Shown: positions 1 through 9,267 of the stretch, in pieces
How positions within the stretch are numbered: position 1 is the first letter of the stretch
Layout of the letters: every line of letters starts with the position of its first letter
Origin: Paracoccaceae bacterium
GTDB taxonomy: Bacteria; Pseudomonadota; Alphaproteobacteria; Rhodobacterales; Rhodobacteraceae
Length of the DNA stretch: 64,000 nucleotides
NCBI GenBank assembly: GCA_902631295.1
Contig: CACOXV010000002.1
Coordinates: 62,001-126,000, forward strand
Direction of reading: 5' to 3'
Position numbers and translations under genes: made by a program
The notes under the pieces: model-generated
Told to the model about the DNA's origin: nothing
What the model saw: the letters and a program-made list of their open reading frames with translations, nothing else
Database searches by the model: none

Positions 1-1397
1 ACCTATCTGAAGCTCAGAGGTCTCAAAATCGAGCTGAGGCGGAGCTAAACCTGGCGGCAAATCTTCTCGAGACGTCATCCATGGCTCTTTCTCGACATAA
101 AAAAGATCTTGAAATCACTGAAGCACAAATGGTTGAGGCCAAAAAGGTATTAGATGAGCTTGCTAACCTAGAGGATGTAAAAGCCGAGGTTGAGGAAGCG
201 AAAAATAGCGTTGAATTGCACCGAGCATCAATGTTGTCGAAAAGAGCTTTACATGATGAGATGCGCAGAGAAGGTGACGAGCGTACAAAAAGAATGCAAG
301 AAGTTTCGAAGGAGCTTAGTGGGTGGAAGTATCGCTTAGAAACAGCGGAAAAACGCAATTCAGAACTAGTTCAAAGGCAAGAAGTAAATCAAGAACAGTT
401 GCAAGACGCTCTTGCCGAACCGGAAAAGTTATCCAGACGACGAGATGAAATTTTAGTATCCATAACGGATGCAACCAGAAACAAAATTGAAGCGCAAAAT
501 GATCTTCTGGAGGCTGAGAAAGTTTTGCGTAATTTTGTTGAAGAAGAGCGAGATGCTGAGCGTTTAGCATCAAGTCTTCGAGAATCCCGAGCACGCGCCG
601 AAGCGATGAGTGAAGCGGCACAAGAGCGTGTAAATAAAGCTGCTGAGCGTATCGGTGAAGAAATGCAAGTAAGTCCTGAGCAGCTATTGAAAAAGTTAGA
701 CAAAGACCCAGAAAAATTACCAAATTCAGAAAAACTTGAGATTGAGGTTAACAGGCTGAAAAGGCAACGCGACTCACTTGGCGCTGTTAACTTGCGGGCT
801 GAAGAAGATATGCAGGAATTTCAATCTGAGTATAATGACTTAGAAAGTGAGAAAACAGACCTTCTAGAAGCTATCAGATCACTCCGAAATGGTATAAACT
901 CGTTAAACCGAGAAGGTCGTGAAAGACTTTTAACCGCATTCGAGCAAGTCAACAGTAATTTCTCAACACTATTCAAGCACTTATTTGGTGGGGGAGAGGC
1001 CAACTTGGTTATGGTAGAAAGTGAGGATCCTTTAGAAGCAGGGCTTGAAATTATGTGTCAGCCACCTGGGAAAAAGTTATCCACTTTGTCACTTTTGTCT
1101 GGTGGAGAGCAAACTTTAACAGCATTAGCCCTTATTTTTGCTGTTTTTTTGGCAAATCCAGCGCCAATTTGTGTTTTAGATGAAGTAGATGCCCCATTAG
1201 ATGATGCAAATGTTTCACGGTTCTGTGATATGTTGGATGAAATGTGCCGTCGGACTGACACACGCTTCCTGATAATTACGCATCATGCTGTTACAATGGC
1301 GAGAATGGATCGGCTATTTGGCGTAACAATGCAGGAAAAAGGTGTGAGTCAGCTTGTATCAGTTGATCTTAAAAAGGCTGAACAGCTTGTCGCTTAA
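1..1397 (+). CDS. smc: Chromosome segregation protein SMC, C-terminal part (5' end outside window)
   Basis: The reading frame is open to the left edge (first whole codon at base 3), so this is the 3' portion of a longer gene. The first ~290 residues are charged, heptad-rich coiled coil. The C-terminal ATPase lobe follows, with the ABC signature LSGGEQ and a Walker B/D-loop segment ([15 protein letters not shown]). SMC dimers bind ATP between the two head lobes and, with ScpA/ScpB, organise and segregate the chromosome in the cytoplasm. The signature motif and the end of the coiled coil make this SMC rather than RecN or Rad50. No terminator is obvious after the stop codon. Confidence 0.95.
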   Translation, partial: LSEAQRSQNRAEAELNLAANLLETSSMALSRHKKDLEITEAQMVEAKKVLDELANLEDVKAEVEEAKNSVELHRASMLSKRALHDEMRREGDERTKRMQEVSKELSGWKYRLETAEKRNSELVQRQEVNQEQLQDALAEPEKLSRRRDEILVSITDATRNKIEAQNDLLEAEKVLRNFVEEERDAERLASSLRESRARAEAMSEAAQERVNKAAERIGEEMQVSPEQLLKKLDKDPEKLPNSEKLEIEVNRLKRQRDSLGAVNLRAEEDMQEFQSEYNDLESEKTDLLEAIRSLRNGINSLNREGRERLLTAFEQVNSNFSTLFKHLFGGGEANLVMVESEDPLEAGLEIMCQPPGKKLSTLSLLSGGEQTLTALALIFAVFLANPAPICVLDEVDAPLDDANVSRFCDMLDEMCRRTDTRFLIITHHAVTMARMDRLFGVTMQEKGVSQLVSVDLKKAEQLVA

Positions 1398-1798
1398 TTA
1401 ATCAAGAGTACTTTATTCCAATTGATTCATTCTGGCGGATTTTAGTGAAATTTGACTTGGGCACTGTTTAGTTTTTCCGATTCTCTCCTCTATACGGTCG
1501 ACGCATAACACCCAAACTATCCCGCTTTTTTAACAGGTTATCTTTTTTGCTTTAGATATAAATGACTATTCTGTTGCATTTGTGTCATACCGCTCAGGTT
1601 TTAAGAGTAGGCACAGCACCCAATATCTAGTAAGTGACGGTCTGAGTCTGCGCAAATATAATGTTGTTTACAAAAATATTTATTATTTATACAGAATTCT
1701 GCTGTTTTGAAGATTCATGTCTAAGGGCAGAAATTTCTTGAGAAAATAAAATACTTGATGTTCGTTGTTGCCAGTACAACTTTTTTTCAGGAGGGCTT
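1398..1798. other. Intergenic region, no gene recognised
   Basis: This 401-base AT-rich gap lies between smc and a small conserved gene. I find no convincing ORF, tRNA-like element or terminator. Its right end carries a strong Shine-Dalgarno AGGAGG (about 1789-1794) for the next gene. The promoter of that gene must lie here, but no well-spaced -35/-10 pair stands out. Confidence 0.6.
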
Positions 1799-2143
1799 AT
1801 GACGACGTTTCTATCAAAAGAACTGCATGCAGACTTAACTAGTGCCCAAAAAGATAAAAAGTTAAAAAAAAGTAGGCTTAGGGTTGAGTTTAATGGAGCC
1901 CTTGTTCCATTATTGAAGCTATGGGAGAATGGTTTTTCTATGGATATTGAGCATGCTCCCCAGTTGAGGGGCTTGGTAGATATTTTCGATGGATCTCGTC
2001 ACTTATCCCAGTGTCTCATTATAGCATCAACAGAAGAAAATGGTGAAATTCATTTTGAATTTAAACGAAGTACTAACGTTACAGATACTCCAGCTCTAGA
2101 TTTCGTGTTACCTAAAAACAAGCCCGTGGCGTTGTTAAATTAA
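1799..2143 (+). CDS. Conserved protein of unknown function (Rhodobacterales type)
   Basis: This 114-residue soluble protein has no signal peptide or membrane segment. The start is firm: ATG preceded at a good distance by AGGAGG. The N-terminus is lysine-rich, followed by a compact region (residues ~27-95) with alternating strands, including LRVEFNG, LVDIFDG, CLIIAS and IHFEFKR. I recognise the overall pattern from short hypothetical proteins of the Rhodobacteraceae but know of no assigned function. The strand-rich core could be a small beta-barrel such as a PilZ-like fold, which is a guess. It is transcribed alone and converges with the aminotransferase gene one base away. Confidence 0.7.
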   Translation: MTTFLSKELHADLTSAQKDKKLKKSRLRVEFNGALVPLLKLWENGFSMDIEHAPQLRGLVDIFDGSRHLSQCLIIASTEENGEIHFEFKRSTNVTDTPALDFVLPKNKPVALLN

Positions 2144-2144
2144 C

Positions 2145-3317
2145 TCATTGAAGATCTGAAAATGCTTCCTCTAATCGTTTAGTTGCTTCAACAATCATCG
2201 TTCGTGGCGTGGCTAAATTGAAGCGTAGAAAATTTTCACCACCAGCTCCAAAAGTGCTTCCATGATTTACTGCAATATTAGCTTTTTCTTGAACTCTGTG
2301 GATAAATTCCTTTTCCTTCATTCCAGTACCAGAAAAATCAACCCAAGCTAAGTATGTTCCCTCCAGCGGCATAGACTTCAGGCCGGGGATCGCATCAATT
2401 GCTCTATCAAAAAGATTGCGATTGCCGTCGATATATTTAATAAGCTCATCAAGCCATTTGGCCCCTTCTGATGAATATGCTGTTGTTGCCATAAATAAAC
2501 CAAAGCTATTTGCGCTGATCCCAAGGGCTGTAATTCTTTTTGAAAATTTTCGTTGTAAGCGTGGACTGGAGATAATCACATTTCCGGTATGAGCGCCTGC
2601 TATATTGAAAGTTTTTGTTGTCGCAGTCATCATTACTAAATGATCACAAACTGCTGGCTCGGCAATCGGCATTACAGTGTGGTTTTTGTTTGGATAGACT
2701 AGATCATGATGGATTTCGTCTGATACTAATATTAGATCGTGTTTCATTGCAAATTTAGCGACTTCTTGTAATTCTTTTCTTGTCCATACACGTCCCCCAG
2801 GGTTGTGTGGCGAACTTAAAATAATCATCTTTTCATCACCTGAAAGTTTTCTTTCATAGGCTTTGAAGTCGAACTGATAGTGGCTATCGATTAATTTAAG
2901 TGGGCACTCTACAACTTTTCTTTCGGAGGCTTCGATTATGTTAGAAAATTGATAATATACTGGGGTAAAAAGAATTACACCGTCTCCACGTTTTGTGAAT
3001 GCATCTATGCACAAAGCTGTTCCATTTACCAAGCCATGGGTTGTAAAAATCCACGATGTATCAATTTTCCAATCGTGTCTATTTTCCATCCACCATTTAA
3101 TCGAATTCTTATATTCTTCTTGATTCCCATAATATCCGTAGATGCCGTGGGAAATAATTGACCGTAGTTTCTGTTGGATAACTTCAGGAGCGCGAAAATC
3201 CATATCAGCAACCCACATCGAAAGACCATTATCAGGAGATACACCATAAAGTTCTTCCATGGTATCCCACTTACTGGAATGTGTTCCTCGGCGGTCTATT
3301 ACTTCGTCAAAATCCAT
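2145..3317 (-). CDS. patB: MalY/PatB-family PLP-dependent C-S lyase / aminotransferase
   Basis: This 390-residue fold-type I PLP enzyme opens with the MalY/PatB hallmark WVADMDF. It also has SSPHNPGGRVW (substrate/PLP contacts), VSDEIHHDL (the Asp that pairs with the pyridine nitrogen) and TTKTFNIAG, whose Lys should form the Schiff base. Members of this family cleave cystathionine or cysteine conjugates to a thiol, pyruvate and ammonia; some act as aminotransferases. It acts in the cytoplasm. It stands alone, so the physiological substrate cannot be read from context. Length is normal for the family (about 390). The symbol names the family, not a proven orthologue. Confidence 0.85.
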   Translation of the reverse strand: MDFDEVIDRRGTHSSKWDTMEELYGVSPDNGLSMWVADMDFRAPEVIQQKLRSIISHGIYGYYGNQEEYKNSIKWWMENRHDWKIDTSWIFTTHGLVNGTALCIDAFTKRGDGVILFTPVYYQFSNIIEASERKVVECPLKLIDSHYQFDFKAYERKLSGDEKMIILSSPHNPGGRVWTRKELQEVAKFAMKHDLILVSDEIHHDLVYPNKNHTVMPIAEPAVCDHLVMMTATTKTFNIAGAHTGNVIISSPRLQRKFSKRITALGISANSFGLFMATTAYSSEGAKWLDELIKYIDGNRNLFDRAIDAIPGLKSMPLEGTYLAWVDFSGTGMKEKEFIHRVQEKANIAVNHGSTFGAGGENFLRFNLATPRTMIVEATKRLEEAFSDLQ

Positions 3318-3431
3318 GATTTGGCCACACTACTATAAAAGCCCACAACTAAGCTAACGGTAGGTGTAAGACAAGCGCCATATTAAGGAATAAAACCCGT
3401 GTAAGTTGCATGTAATTATTTTTTGACCTAA

Positions 3432-3965
3432 ATGAAGCCTATGCTGAGACCCATCTTAATACATCCTAATCCTAAGTTAAAAAAAGTCTGTGAACCAGTC
3501 TTACAGATTGATGATGCACTTATCGAATTGTCGGATGATATGTTGGAAACTATGTATCATGCGCCAGGAATTGGTTTAGCTGCACCTCAAATTGGTGTTT
3601 TAAATCGAATTATAGTCATGGATTGTGAAAAAGACGATGTTGCTAACCGCAAGCCAATTGTAATGATAAATCCTGAGATAGTTTTTAGTTCGGAGGAAGA
3701 AAGTACTTATGAAGAGGGGTGCTTGTCCATTCCAGAGCAGTTTGCGGAGATTAAGCGCCCAACTTCTGTTCAAGTCAGATGGTTGGATACGAATGGAACT
3801 GAGCAAGAGCAAGAGTTCCATGGTTTATGGTCTACATGTGTTCAGCATGAGATTGATCATTTAGATGGAAAACTTTTTATAGACTACCTTGGCACAATAA
3901 AGAGACAGCTAATTACTAGGAAAATGCAGAAATTTAAACGTGAAATGGCACGAGAAGAAAAATAA
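3432..3965 (+). CDS. def: Peptide deformylase
   Basis: This 177-residue protein has all three catalytic motifs: GIGLAAPQIG, EGCLSIP (metal-binding Cys) and HEIDHLDG (two metal-binding His and the catalytic Glu). It removes the N-formyl group from nascent proteins at the ribosome. The start is not certain: ATG at 3432 or 3441 (residue 4), with no clear Shine-Dalgarno for either. It is followed with no gap by an inactive-looking paralogue and then by fmt, so formylation of initiator tRNA and deformylation of products are encoded together. Confidence 0.95.
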   Translation: MKPMLRPILIHPNPKLKKVCEPVLQIDDALIELSDDMLETMYHAPGIGLAAPQIGVLNRIIVMDCEKDDVANRKPIVMINPEIVFSSEEESTYEEGCLSIPEQFAEIKRPTSVQVRWLDTNGTEQEQEFHGLWSTCVQHEIDHLDGKLFIDYLGTIKRQLITRKMQKFKREMAREEK

Positions 3966-4460
3966 ATGGCTGTAAGGAAACTGCTGATGTGGCCAGACAT
4001 TAGACTTAAGCAAAAAGTGCAGCCCGTAGAGAAAATTAACGAAAATATAGAAAAAATCTGGGCAGATTTAACTGACACTATGGAGGCTAAGTCATGTATT
4101 GGTCTCGCTTGTAATCAGGTTGGTATAAAATTCAGTCTAGCTGTCATTGATGCTTCGACGACTCGAGGACAAGCGGTTCTGATGGCAAACCCAGAAATTC
4201 TACAAGTATCTAAAGAAATGAATGAGTATACGGAAGCTAGCCCCAACCTTCCAGGTGTTTCAGCAACAATAAAAAGACCGAGAAAGATAACGGTTAGATA
4301 TTTAGACAAAGAAGGTATGATCGTGAGAAGTGACTTTGAGGGTCTATGGGCTACCTCTGTCCAGCATCAAATTGATCATTTAAATGGGGTAATGTATTTT
4401 GATAGGCTTTCTGCTCTGAAGCGTGATATGTTACTTCGAAGGGCTAAAAAACTAAAATGA
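3966..4460 (+). CDS. Peptide deformylase paralogue lacking catalytic residues
   Basis: This 164-residue protein has the deformylase fold, but each active-site motif is changed. Motif 1 reads CIGLACNQVG (residues 44-53). The EGCLS motif is replaced by EASPNLPG from residue 90, which has no metal-binding Cys. HEIDH has become HQIDH (134-138), losing the catalytic Glu. It therefore should not work as a classical deformylase. From memory, similar proteins with SPNLPG occur beside def in other Rhodobacteraceae, so the loss looks lineage-wide and selected rather than recent decay. The start follows the def stop directly and the end overlaps fmt by 4 bases. A regulatory or ribosome-associated role is possible but unproven. 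Confidence 0.85.
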   Translation: MAVRKLLMWPDIRLKQKVQPVEKINENIEKIWADLTDTMEAKSCIGLACNQVGIKFSLAVIDASTTRGQAVLMANPEILQVSKEMNEYTEASPNLPGVSATIKRPRKITVRYLDKEGMIVRSDFEGLWATSVQHQIDHLNGVMYFDRLSALKRDMLLRRAKKLK

Positions 4461-5377
4461 AAATAATATTTATGGGTTCAGCAGATTTTTCTGTTCCGGC
4501 GTTAGCAAAATTAATCGAAGCTGGTCATGAAATTGCTTGTATATATAGTCAGCCGCCTAGGCGTTCGGGAAGAGGTAAAAAAGTTAATCTAACCCCTGTG
4601 CATGAAATGGCTTTAAAGTTTGGAATACCAGTTAGAACTCCTGAAAATTTTAAACTTGATTTAGATAAATCATTATTTTTTGACATCAATGCTGATTTGG
4701 CGGTTGTAGTAGCCTATGGCTTGATTTTGCCATTAGATATTATTGAAGCTCCAAAGAATGGTAGTTTGAATATTCATGCGTCTATTTTACCAAAATGGCG
4801 AGGGGCAGCCCCCATTCATCGATCTATAATGTCTGGTGATAGTGAAACTGGGGTTTGCATCATGAAAATGGATGCAGGCTTAGATACGGGGCCAGTTGTT
4901 TCAACGGTAATCATGCCAATTGAGCCTGATGACACGACTACTTCCTTGAGCAATCGCTTAGCACATTTAGGTGCAAATTTACTGATTGACTCAATAAGAA
5001 GACTTGATCGATTAGTTCCCGAACCTCAGTCAACTGAGGAAATTTCGTATGCCAGAAAAATAGATAAAAAAGAGGCGAAGATTGATTGGTCATTGTATTT
5101 TCGGGAAATAGAGCTGCAAATCAGAGGCCTTTCTAAGTTCCCAGGTGCATGGGCGTATTACAATGGTGAGCGAATTAAATTTTTGAATGTTAAAATAAAA
5201 AGCTCAAAAGAAAATGATAAAGTAGCGCCGGGTACTGTTATTGGAGAACCTTTAGTAATTGCTTGTAACGGCGGGGCGCTTGAAATTGTATCACTCCAAA
5301 GATCGGGAAAATCTGTTCAAACTGCAGAAGACTTTTTACGCGGCTTTCCAATTCAAATAGGTAGTGCTTTTGAATAG
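4457..5377 (+). CDS. fmt: Methionyl-tRNA formyltransferase
   Basis: This 306-residue enzyme transfers a formyl group from 10-formyl-tetrahydrofolate to Met-tRNAi. The N-terminal Rossmann-like domain begins MKIIFMGSADFS. It contains the formyltransferase segment NIHASILPKWRGAAPIHR (catalytic Asn-His, with Asp in MDAGLDTGP). The C-terminal ~100 residues form the tRNA-binding beta-barrel. The start codon overlaps the preceding gene (ATGA), which implies translational coupling. The gene ends 8 bases from the convergent hemC gene. Confidence 0.96.
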   Translation: MKIIFMGSADFSVPALAKLIEAGHEIACIYSQPPRRSGRGKKVNLTPVHEMALKFGIPVRTPENFKLDLDKSLFFDINADLAVVVAYGLILPLDIIEAPKNGSLNIHASILPKWRGAAPIHRSIMSGDSETGVCIMKMDAGLDTGPVVSTVIMPIEPDDTTTSLSNRLAHLGANLLIDSIRRLDRLVPEPQSTEEISYARKIDKKEAKIDWSLYFREIELQIRGLSKFPGAWAYYNGERIKFLNVKIKSSKENDKVAPGTVIGEPLVIACNGGALEIVSLQRSGKSVQTAEDFLRGFPIQIGSAFE

Positions 5378-5384
5378 TGCTATA

Positions 5385-6323
5385 TTATAAGAAGAAGTCA
5401 CTTCCTGCTTCACTTAACAGCTTCTGCGCCATTTCTACACCCATTAGGGTTGCATCTTCTTTAGAAGCCATTTGCTCGTCACTAAAAACTTCAGAACCAT
5501 CGGGTTTTAGAATTTCGCCCCTGAATCTCAGGTTACCGTTGCTTAATTCTGCTAAACCAGCAATTGGGGTTTCACATGATCCATCCAAAGCCTCTAGGAA
5601 AGCCCTCTCAGCAGATAAAAGCAACCCTGTTTTGGAATTGTGAATAGCTTCTAACATGGTTGCAATCCTAATATCATTTTCGCGCCGCTCAATGCCAATA
5701 GCACCCTGTGCAACAGCTGGTAGCATCTCTTCAGTTGAAATAGCAGTGGTTATTATATCTTCCATATTAAGTCGATTTAAACCAGCAACTGCTAAGAAGG
5801 TACACTCTGCTACGCCATCGTCTAACTTTTTCAACCTTGTTTGTACGTTCCCGCGAAATTCAACAACTTTTAGATCAGGGCGCTTTGACATAAGCTGAGC
5901 TTTTCTCCTCAGCGACGAAGTACCCACTGTTGCACCCTGAGGAATATCTGCCAAACCTTTGTGAACTCGTGAAATAAATGCATCGCGAACATCCTCCCTT
6001 GGTAAGAATGTGTCCAAAACTAAGCCTTTTGGTTGATACACAGGCATATCTTTCATTGAGTGAACCGCAATATCTATGCTTTCTTCTAGTAATGCTTCCT
6101 CTATTTCTTTTGTAAAAAGCCCTTTGCCACCAATTTCTTTTAAAGGGCGATTAACAACTTTATCGCCAGTTGTTTTAATCACAACGATTTCAAATGAATC
6201 CAGTGGTAAGTTAAATGCTCCGCTGAGTCTTTCTCGTGTTTCGTATGCTTGCGCCAATGCTAGAGGCGAGCCTCTGGTTCCGATGCGCAATGGTGATTTC
6301 GGATCTGGTAAAATTTGCTTCAT
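5385..6323 (-). CDS. hemC: Porphobilinogen deaminase (hydroxymethylbilane synthase)
   Basis: This 312-residue enzyme condenses four porphobilinogen molecules into hydroxymethylbilane, an early step of haem, sirohaem and (where present) chlorophyll synthesis. Family marks are IGTRGSPLALAQA near the N-terminus, VHSMKDMP (conserved Lys/Asp), VGTSSLRRKAQL, FRGNVQTRL, and LDGSCETPIAG, where Cys250 should carry the dipyrromethane cofactor. It is divergent from hemE with 96 bases between the starts, so two steps of the same pathway may share regulation from that interval. Confidence 0.97.
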   Translation of the reverse strand: MKQILPDPKSPLRIGTRGSPLALAQAYETRERLSGAFNLPLDSFEIVVIKTTGDKVVNRPLKEIGGKGLFTKEIEEALLEESIDIAVHSMKDMPVYQPKGLVLDTFLPREDVRDAFISRVHKGLADIPQGATVGTSSLRRKAQLMSKRPDLKVVEFRGNVQTRLKKLDDGVAECTFLAVAGLNRLNMEDIITTAISTEEMLPAVAQGAIGIERRENDIRIATMLEAIHNSKTGLLLSAERAFLEALDGSCETPIAGLAELSNGNLRFRGEILKPDGSEVFSDEQMASKEDATLMGVEMAQKLLSEAGSDFFL

Positions 6324-6419
6324 AAGTATGGTTTAAGCGGTGTTTTGTATCAAAGCAAGATACCAAGCTTGACATTTATTTAAAGAAGGTGAACCAAGTA
6401 CAATGAGAAAGGCAGAGTA

Positions 6420-7463
6420 ATGACTACCAATAAAAAAATTTTAAAAGCTCTTGCGGGAGAGGTCCTAGATACACCACCAATTTGGATGATGCGTCAAGCT
6501 GGTCGTTATTTGCCAGAGTATAGAGAGACCAGAGCCCAAGCAGGCGACTTTCTGTCATTGTGCTACAATAGTGAACTGGCAGCAGAAGTCACCTTGCAAC
6601 CTATAAGACGATATGGATTTGATGCCGCAATTTTATTTGCCGATATATTGCTCCTACCCCAAGCACTGGGGGCAGATTTGTGGTTTGTAACTGGTGAGGG
6701 CCCCAGGCTATCCACGATTAATTCGACAGAAGAATTAAAATCACTAAAACCAATAAGTGAAATTCACGACGTTTTACATCCAATTTATGAGACTGTGCGA
6801 ATACTATCAAAAGAATTGCCTAAAGAGACAACACTTATTGGTTTTGCGGGAGCCCCATGGACAGTCGCTACATATATGATTGCTGGACGGGGTACGCCTG
6901 ATCAAAAGCCGGCGCACGATTTTAAAGATAATAATGTATTGGCTTTTGAAACCCTAATCGAGCTTTTGACCAAAGCAACCATCGAATATCTGTCGGCACA
7001 AATCGATGCTGGTGCGGAAGTAGTGAAAATATTTGATAGCTGGGCCGGCTCTTTAAAAGGAGATGATTTCATCAAATACGCTCTTGAGCCAACAAAAACG
7101 ATAGTAGCGGAATTAAAAGCTAAATACCCTATGGTGCCAATAATAGCCTTTCCCAGACAGGCAGGAGTTGCTTATAAAGGATTTTTAAAATCTACAGGTG
7201 CTGACTGTCTAGCGGTTGATGATAGTGTAGCTTCGGCGTGGGTTGCTAAATATTTACAGATCGACGGCTGCATTCAGGGAAACTTAAAGTCATCTCACAT
7301 GGTTTCGGGTGGACAAGATATGGTTGACGAAATCAACACTATAGTATCTGATTTGTCTCAAGGCCCCCATATATTTAACTTGGGTCATGGCATTACTCCT
7401 GATGCTAATCCAGAAAACGTAGCATTAATGATTGAAACAATAAGAAACTTTAAGCGTTCTTAA
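6420..7463 (+). CDS. hemE: Uroporphyrinogen decarboxylase
   Basis: This 347-residue cytoplasmic enzyme decarboxylates the four acetate side chains of uroporphyrinogen III to give coproporphyrinogen III. The N-terminal signature [17 protein letters not shown] supplies the conserved Arg residues; [14 protein letters not shown] and [14 protein letters not shown] follow, and the C-terminus has NLGHGI. Its start codon shares one base (TAATG) with the stop of a possible five-codon leader ORF. No good Shine-Dalgarno lies directly before the hemE start. In many alphaproteobacteria hemE borders the replication origin; here the neighbour is hemC and I see no origin-like sequence. Confidence 0.97.
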   Translation: MTTNKKILKALAGEVLDTPPIWMMRQAGRYLPEYRETRAQAGDFLSLCYNSELAAEVTLQPIRRYGFDAAILFADILLLPQALGADLWFVTGEGPRLSTINSTEELKSLKPISEIHDVLHPIYETVRILSKELPKETTLIGFAGAPWTVATYMIAGRGTPDQKPAHDFKDNNVLAFETLIELLTKATIEYLSAQIDAGAEVVKIFDSWAGSLKGDDFIKYALEPTKTIVAELKAKYPMVPIIAFPRQAGVAYKGFLKSTGADCLAVDDSVASAWVAKYLQIDGCIQGNLKSSHMVSGGQDMVDEINTIVSDLSQGPHIFNLGHGITPDANPENVALMIETIRNFKRS

Positions 7464-7494
7464 TTTTTGAAACTTTCAAAAAGAATAATTTAAT

Positions 7495-8409
7495 ATGACA
7501 GATATGTTGTCCATAACTGGACTTTCAAAAAGATATAGCGATGGTCAAGTCGCGCTTGATAATGTCTCTCTTGCTGTAAAGGAAGGTGAAATTCTTGCAC
7601 TGCTTGGACCGAATGGAGCAGGAAAAACAACTCTTATTTCTGCGGTTTGTGGTTTAGTCGTGCCAACAGAGGGTCAAATAACCGTCGGAGGGTTTGACAC
7701 GAAATCAAACTATCGGTTAGCACGCTCTCTTGTTGGTTTAGTGCCTCAAGAGATATCACTAGAACCGTTTGAAAAAGTGATCAATACAGTACGTTTTTCA
7801 AGAGGTTTGTTTGGAAAGGATCCTAACGATAAATACCTGGAAATAGTTCTTCGTCAGTTGTCCTTATGGGATAAAAAAGATTCTAAAATTATGCAGTTAT
7901 CAGGCGGTATGAAAAGACGTGTGCTTATTGCTAAGGCTTTGGCACATGAGCCTAGAGTCTTGTTCTTAGATGAACCCTCTGCAGGCGTAGATGTAGAGTT
8001 AAGAAGGGAAATGTGGAAACTTGTTTCCGAGTTAAAGTCTCAACGAGTTACAATAATATTGACCACTCATTACATCGAAGAGGCGGAGGCTATTGCCGAT
8101 CGGGTTGGAGTAATATCGAAGGGTAAATTAATTTTGCTGGAAGAGAAAAAAGCTTTAATCAAGCGAATGGGCCAAAAGAAACTAGAGATATCTCTCAAAT
8201 CGCCAATTGCCGCTATCCCTGCACAACTTCAACATTTTCAATTATTTCTGTCAGACGATGGTACGAGTATCAACTATCTGTATGATACCAAAGGCTCCAC
8301 AAATCAAATTACCAAATTATTAAATGAAATTTCTAATGCAGATTTGCAAATAAGTGATTTGCAAACTTCACAGTCTTCTCTCGAAGAGATATTTGTTTCG
8401 CTAATTTAA
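7495..8409 (+). CDS. ABC transporter ATP-binding protein (ABC-2 type exporter)
   Basis: This 304-residue nucleotide-binding subunit has Walker A LGPNGAGKTTL, signature LSGGMKRR, Walker B VLFLDEPSAGVD and the switch His in LTTHYIEEA. A ~90-residue C-terminal extension after the ATPase core is typical of the CcmA/NatA/YadG group. It pairs with the membrane protein that starts 11 bases downstream. ABC-2 exporters move drugs, polysaccharides or other envelope molecules outwards; nothing nearby identifies the cargo. Confidence 0.9.
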   Translation: MTDMLSITGLSKRYSDGQVALDNVSLAVKEGEILALLGPNGAGKTTLISAVCGLVVPTEGQITVGGFDTKSNYRLARSLVGLVPQEISLEPFEKVINTVRFSRGLFGKDPNDKYLEIVLRQLSLWDKKDSKIMQLSGGMKRRVLIAKALAHEPRVLFLDEPSAGVDVELRREMWKLVSELKSQRVTIILTTHYIEEAEAIADRVGVISKGKLILLEEKKALIKRMGQKKLEISLKSPIAAIPAQLQHFQLFLSDDGTSINYLYDTKGSTNQITKLLNEISNADLQISDLQTSQSSLEEIFVSLI

Positions 8410-8420
8410 GGGACTTCAAA

Positions 8421-9182
8421 ATGAATTTTCGATCTATCCAAGCAATATATGTTTTCGAAATGACAAGATTTTTCAGAACATTATTGCAGAGTTTTGTTTC
8501 TCCCGTAATTTCAACATGTTTATATTTTGTAGTTTTTGGAGCTGCAATTGGTGGCCGTATAGATGCCGTTGAGGGTATAAACTATATTGCATTCATAGTG
8601 CCTGGATTGATTATGCTCAGCGTAATGACGCAAGCGGTTTCCAATGCATCTTTTGGGATTTATTTTCCAAAGTTTATTGGAACTATTTATGAAGTCCTAT
8701 CTGCTCCAATAAATTTTTTGGAAATTGTGGTAGGATACGTAGGTGCTGCTGCGTCTAAAGCGTTATTCATTGGTTTGGTAATTTTGGCTACTTCATTATT
8801 TTTTGTCGATATAGAAATTATTCACCCCATCATTATGATTTTATTTTTGGTATTTACCTGCATTTCATTTTCCTTGCTGGGTTTTATTTTAGGAGTTTGG
8901 GCAAATAATTTTGAACAATTGCAATTAGTACCGTTATTGATAATCACCCCTCTGGTTTTCTTGGGTGGGTCTTTCTACTCTATATCTATGCTTCCAAAAT
9001 TTTGGCAAGTTGTAAGTCTATTTAATCCGGTAGTTTATTTGATTTCTGGATTTAGGTGGGCTTTTTACGATCATTCTGATGTATCAATAATCACAAGCTT
9101 GCTAGCAATAATATTGTTCACAGGTTTTTGCATATTTGTTATTTTCATAATTTTTAAAACTGGTTGGCGACTAAGGCCATAG
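8421..9182 (+). CDS. ABC-2 type transporter permease (YadH-like)
   Basis: This 253-residue integral membrane protein has about six hydrophobic segments and an ABC-2 core, including the conserved stretch FLGGSFYSISMLP before the last helices. It forms the transmembrane part of the exporter whose ATPase is encoded just upstream; together they make a two-gene operon. A half-size permease with a separate ATPase implies a homodimeric channel. Substrate unknown. Confidence 0.88.
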   Translation: MNFRSIQAIYVFEMTRFFRTLLQSFVSPVISTCLYFVVFGAAIGGRIDAVEGINYIAFIVPGLIMLSVMTQAVSNASFGIYFPKFIGTIYEVLSAPINFLEIVVGYVGAAASKALFIGLVILATSLFFVDIEIIHPIIMILFLVFTCISFSLLGFILGVWANNFEQLQLVPLLIITPLVFLGGSFYSISMLPKFWQVVSLFNPVVYLISGFRWAFYDHSDVSIITSLLAIILFTGFCIFVIFIIFKTGWRLRP

Positions 9183-9267
9183 CATTGTTAAAACGTGTGT
9201 TGAATAAATGTCGCTTATATTAGATTAAGGTCACTCTTATGTTGAAGTAAACGAGTACCTTGCATAA

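Noticed and set aside
6324-6419. A Caulobacter-type origin next to hemE
   Set aside because: The interval is only 96 bases, has no DnaA-box cluster and separates hemC and hemE. A TTGACA lies here but without a well-spaced -10.
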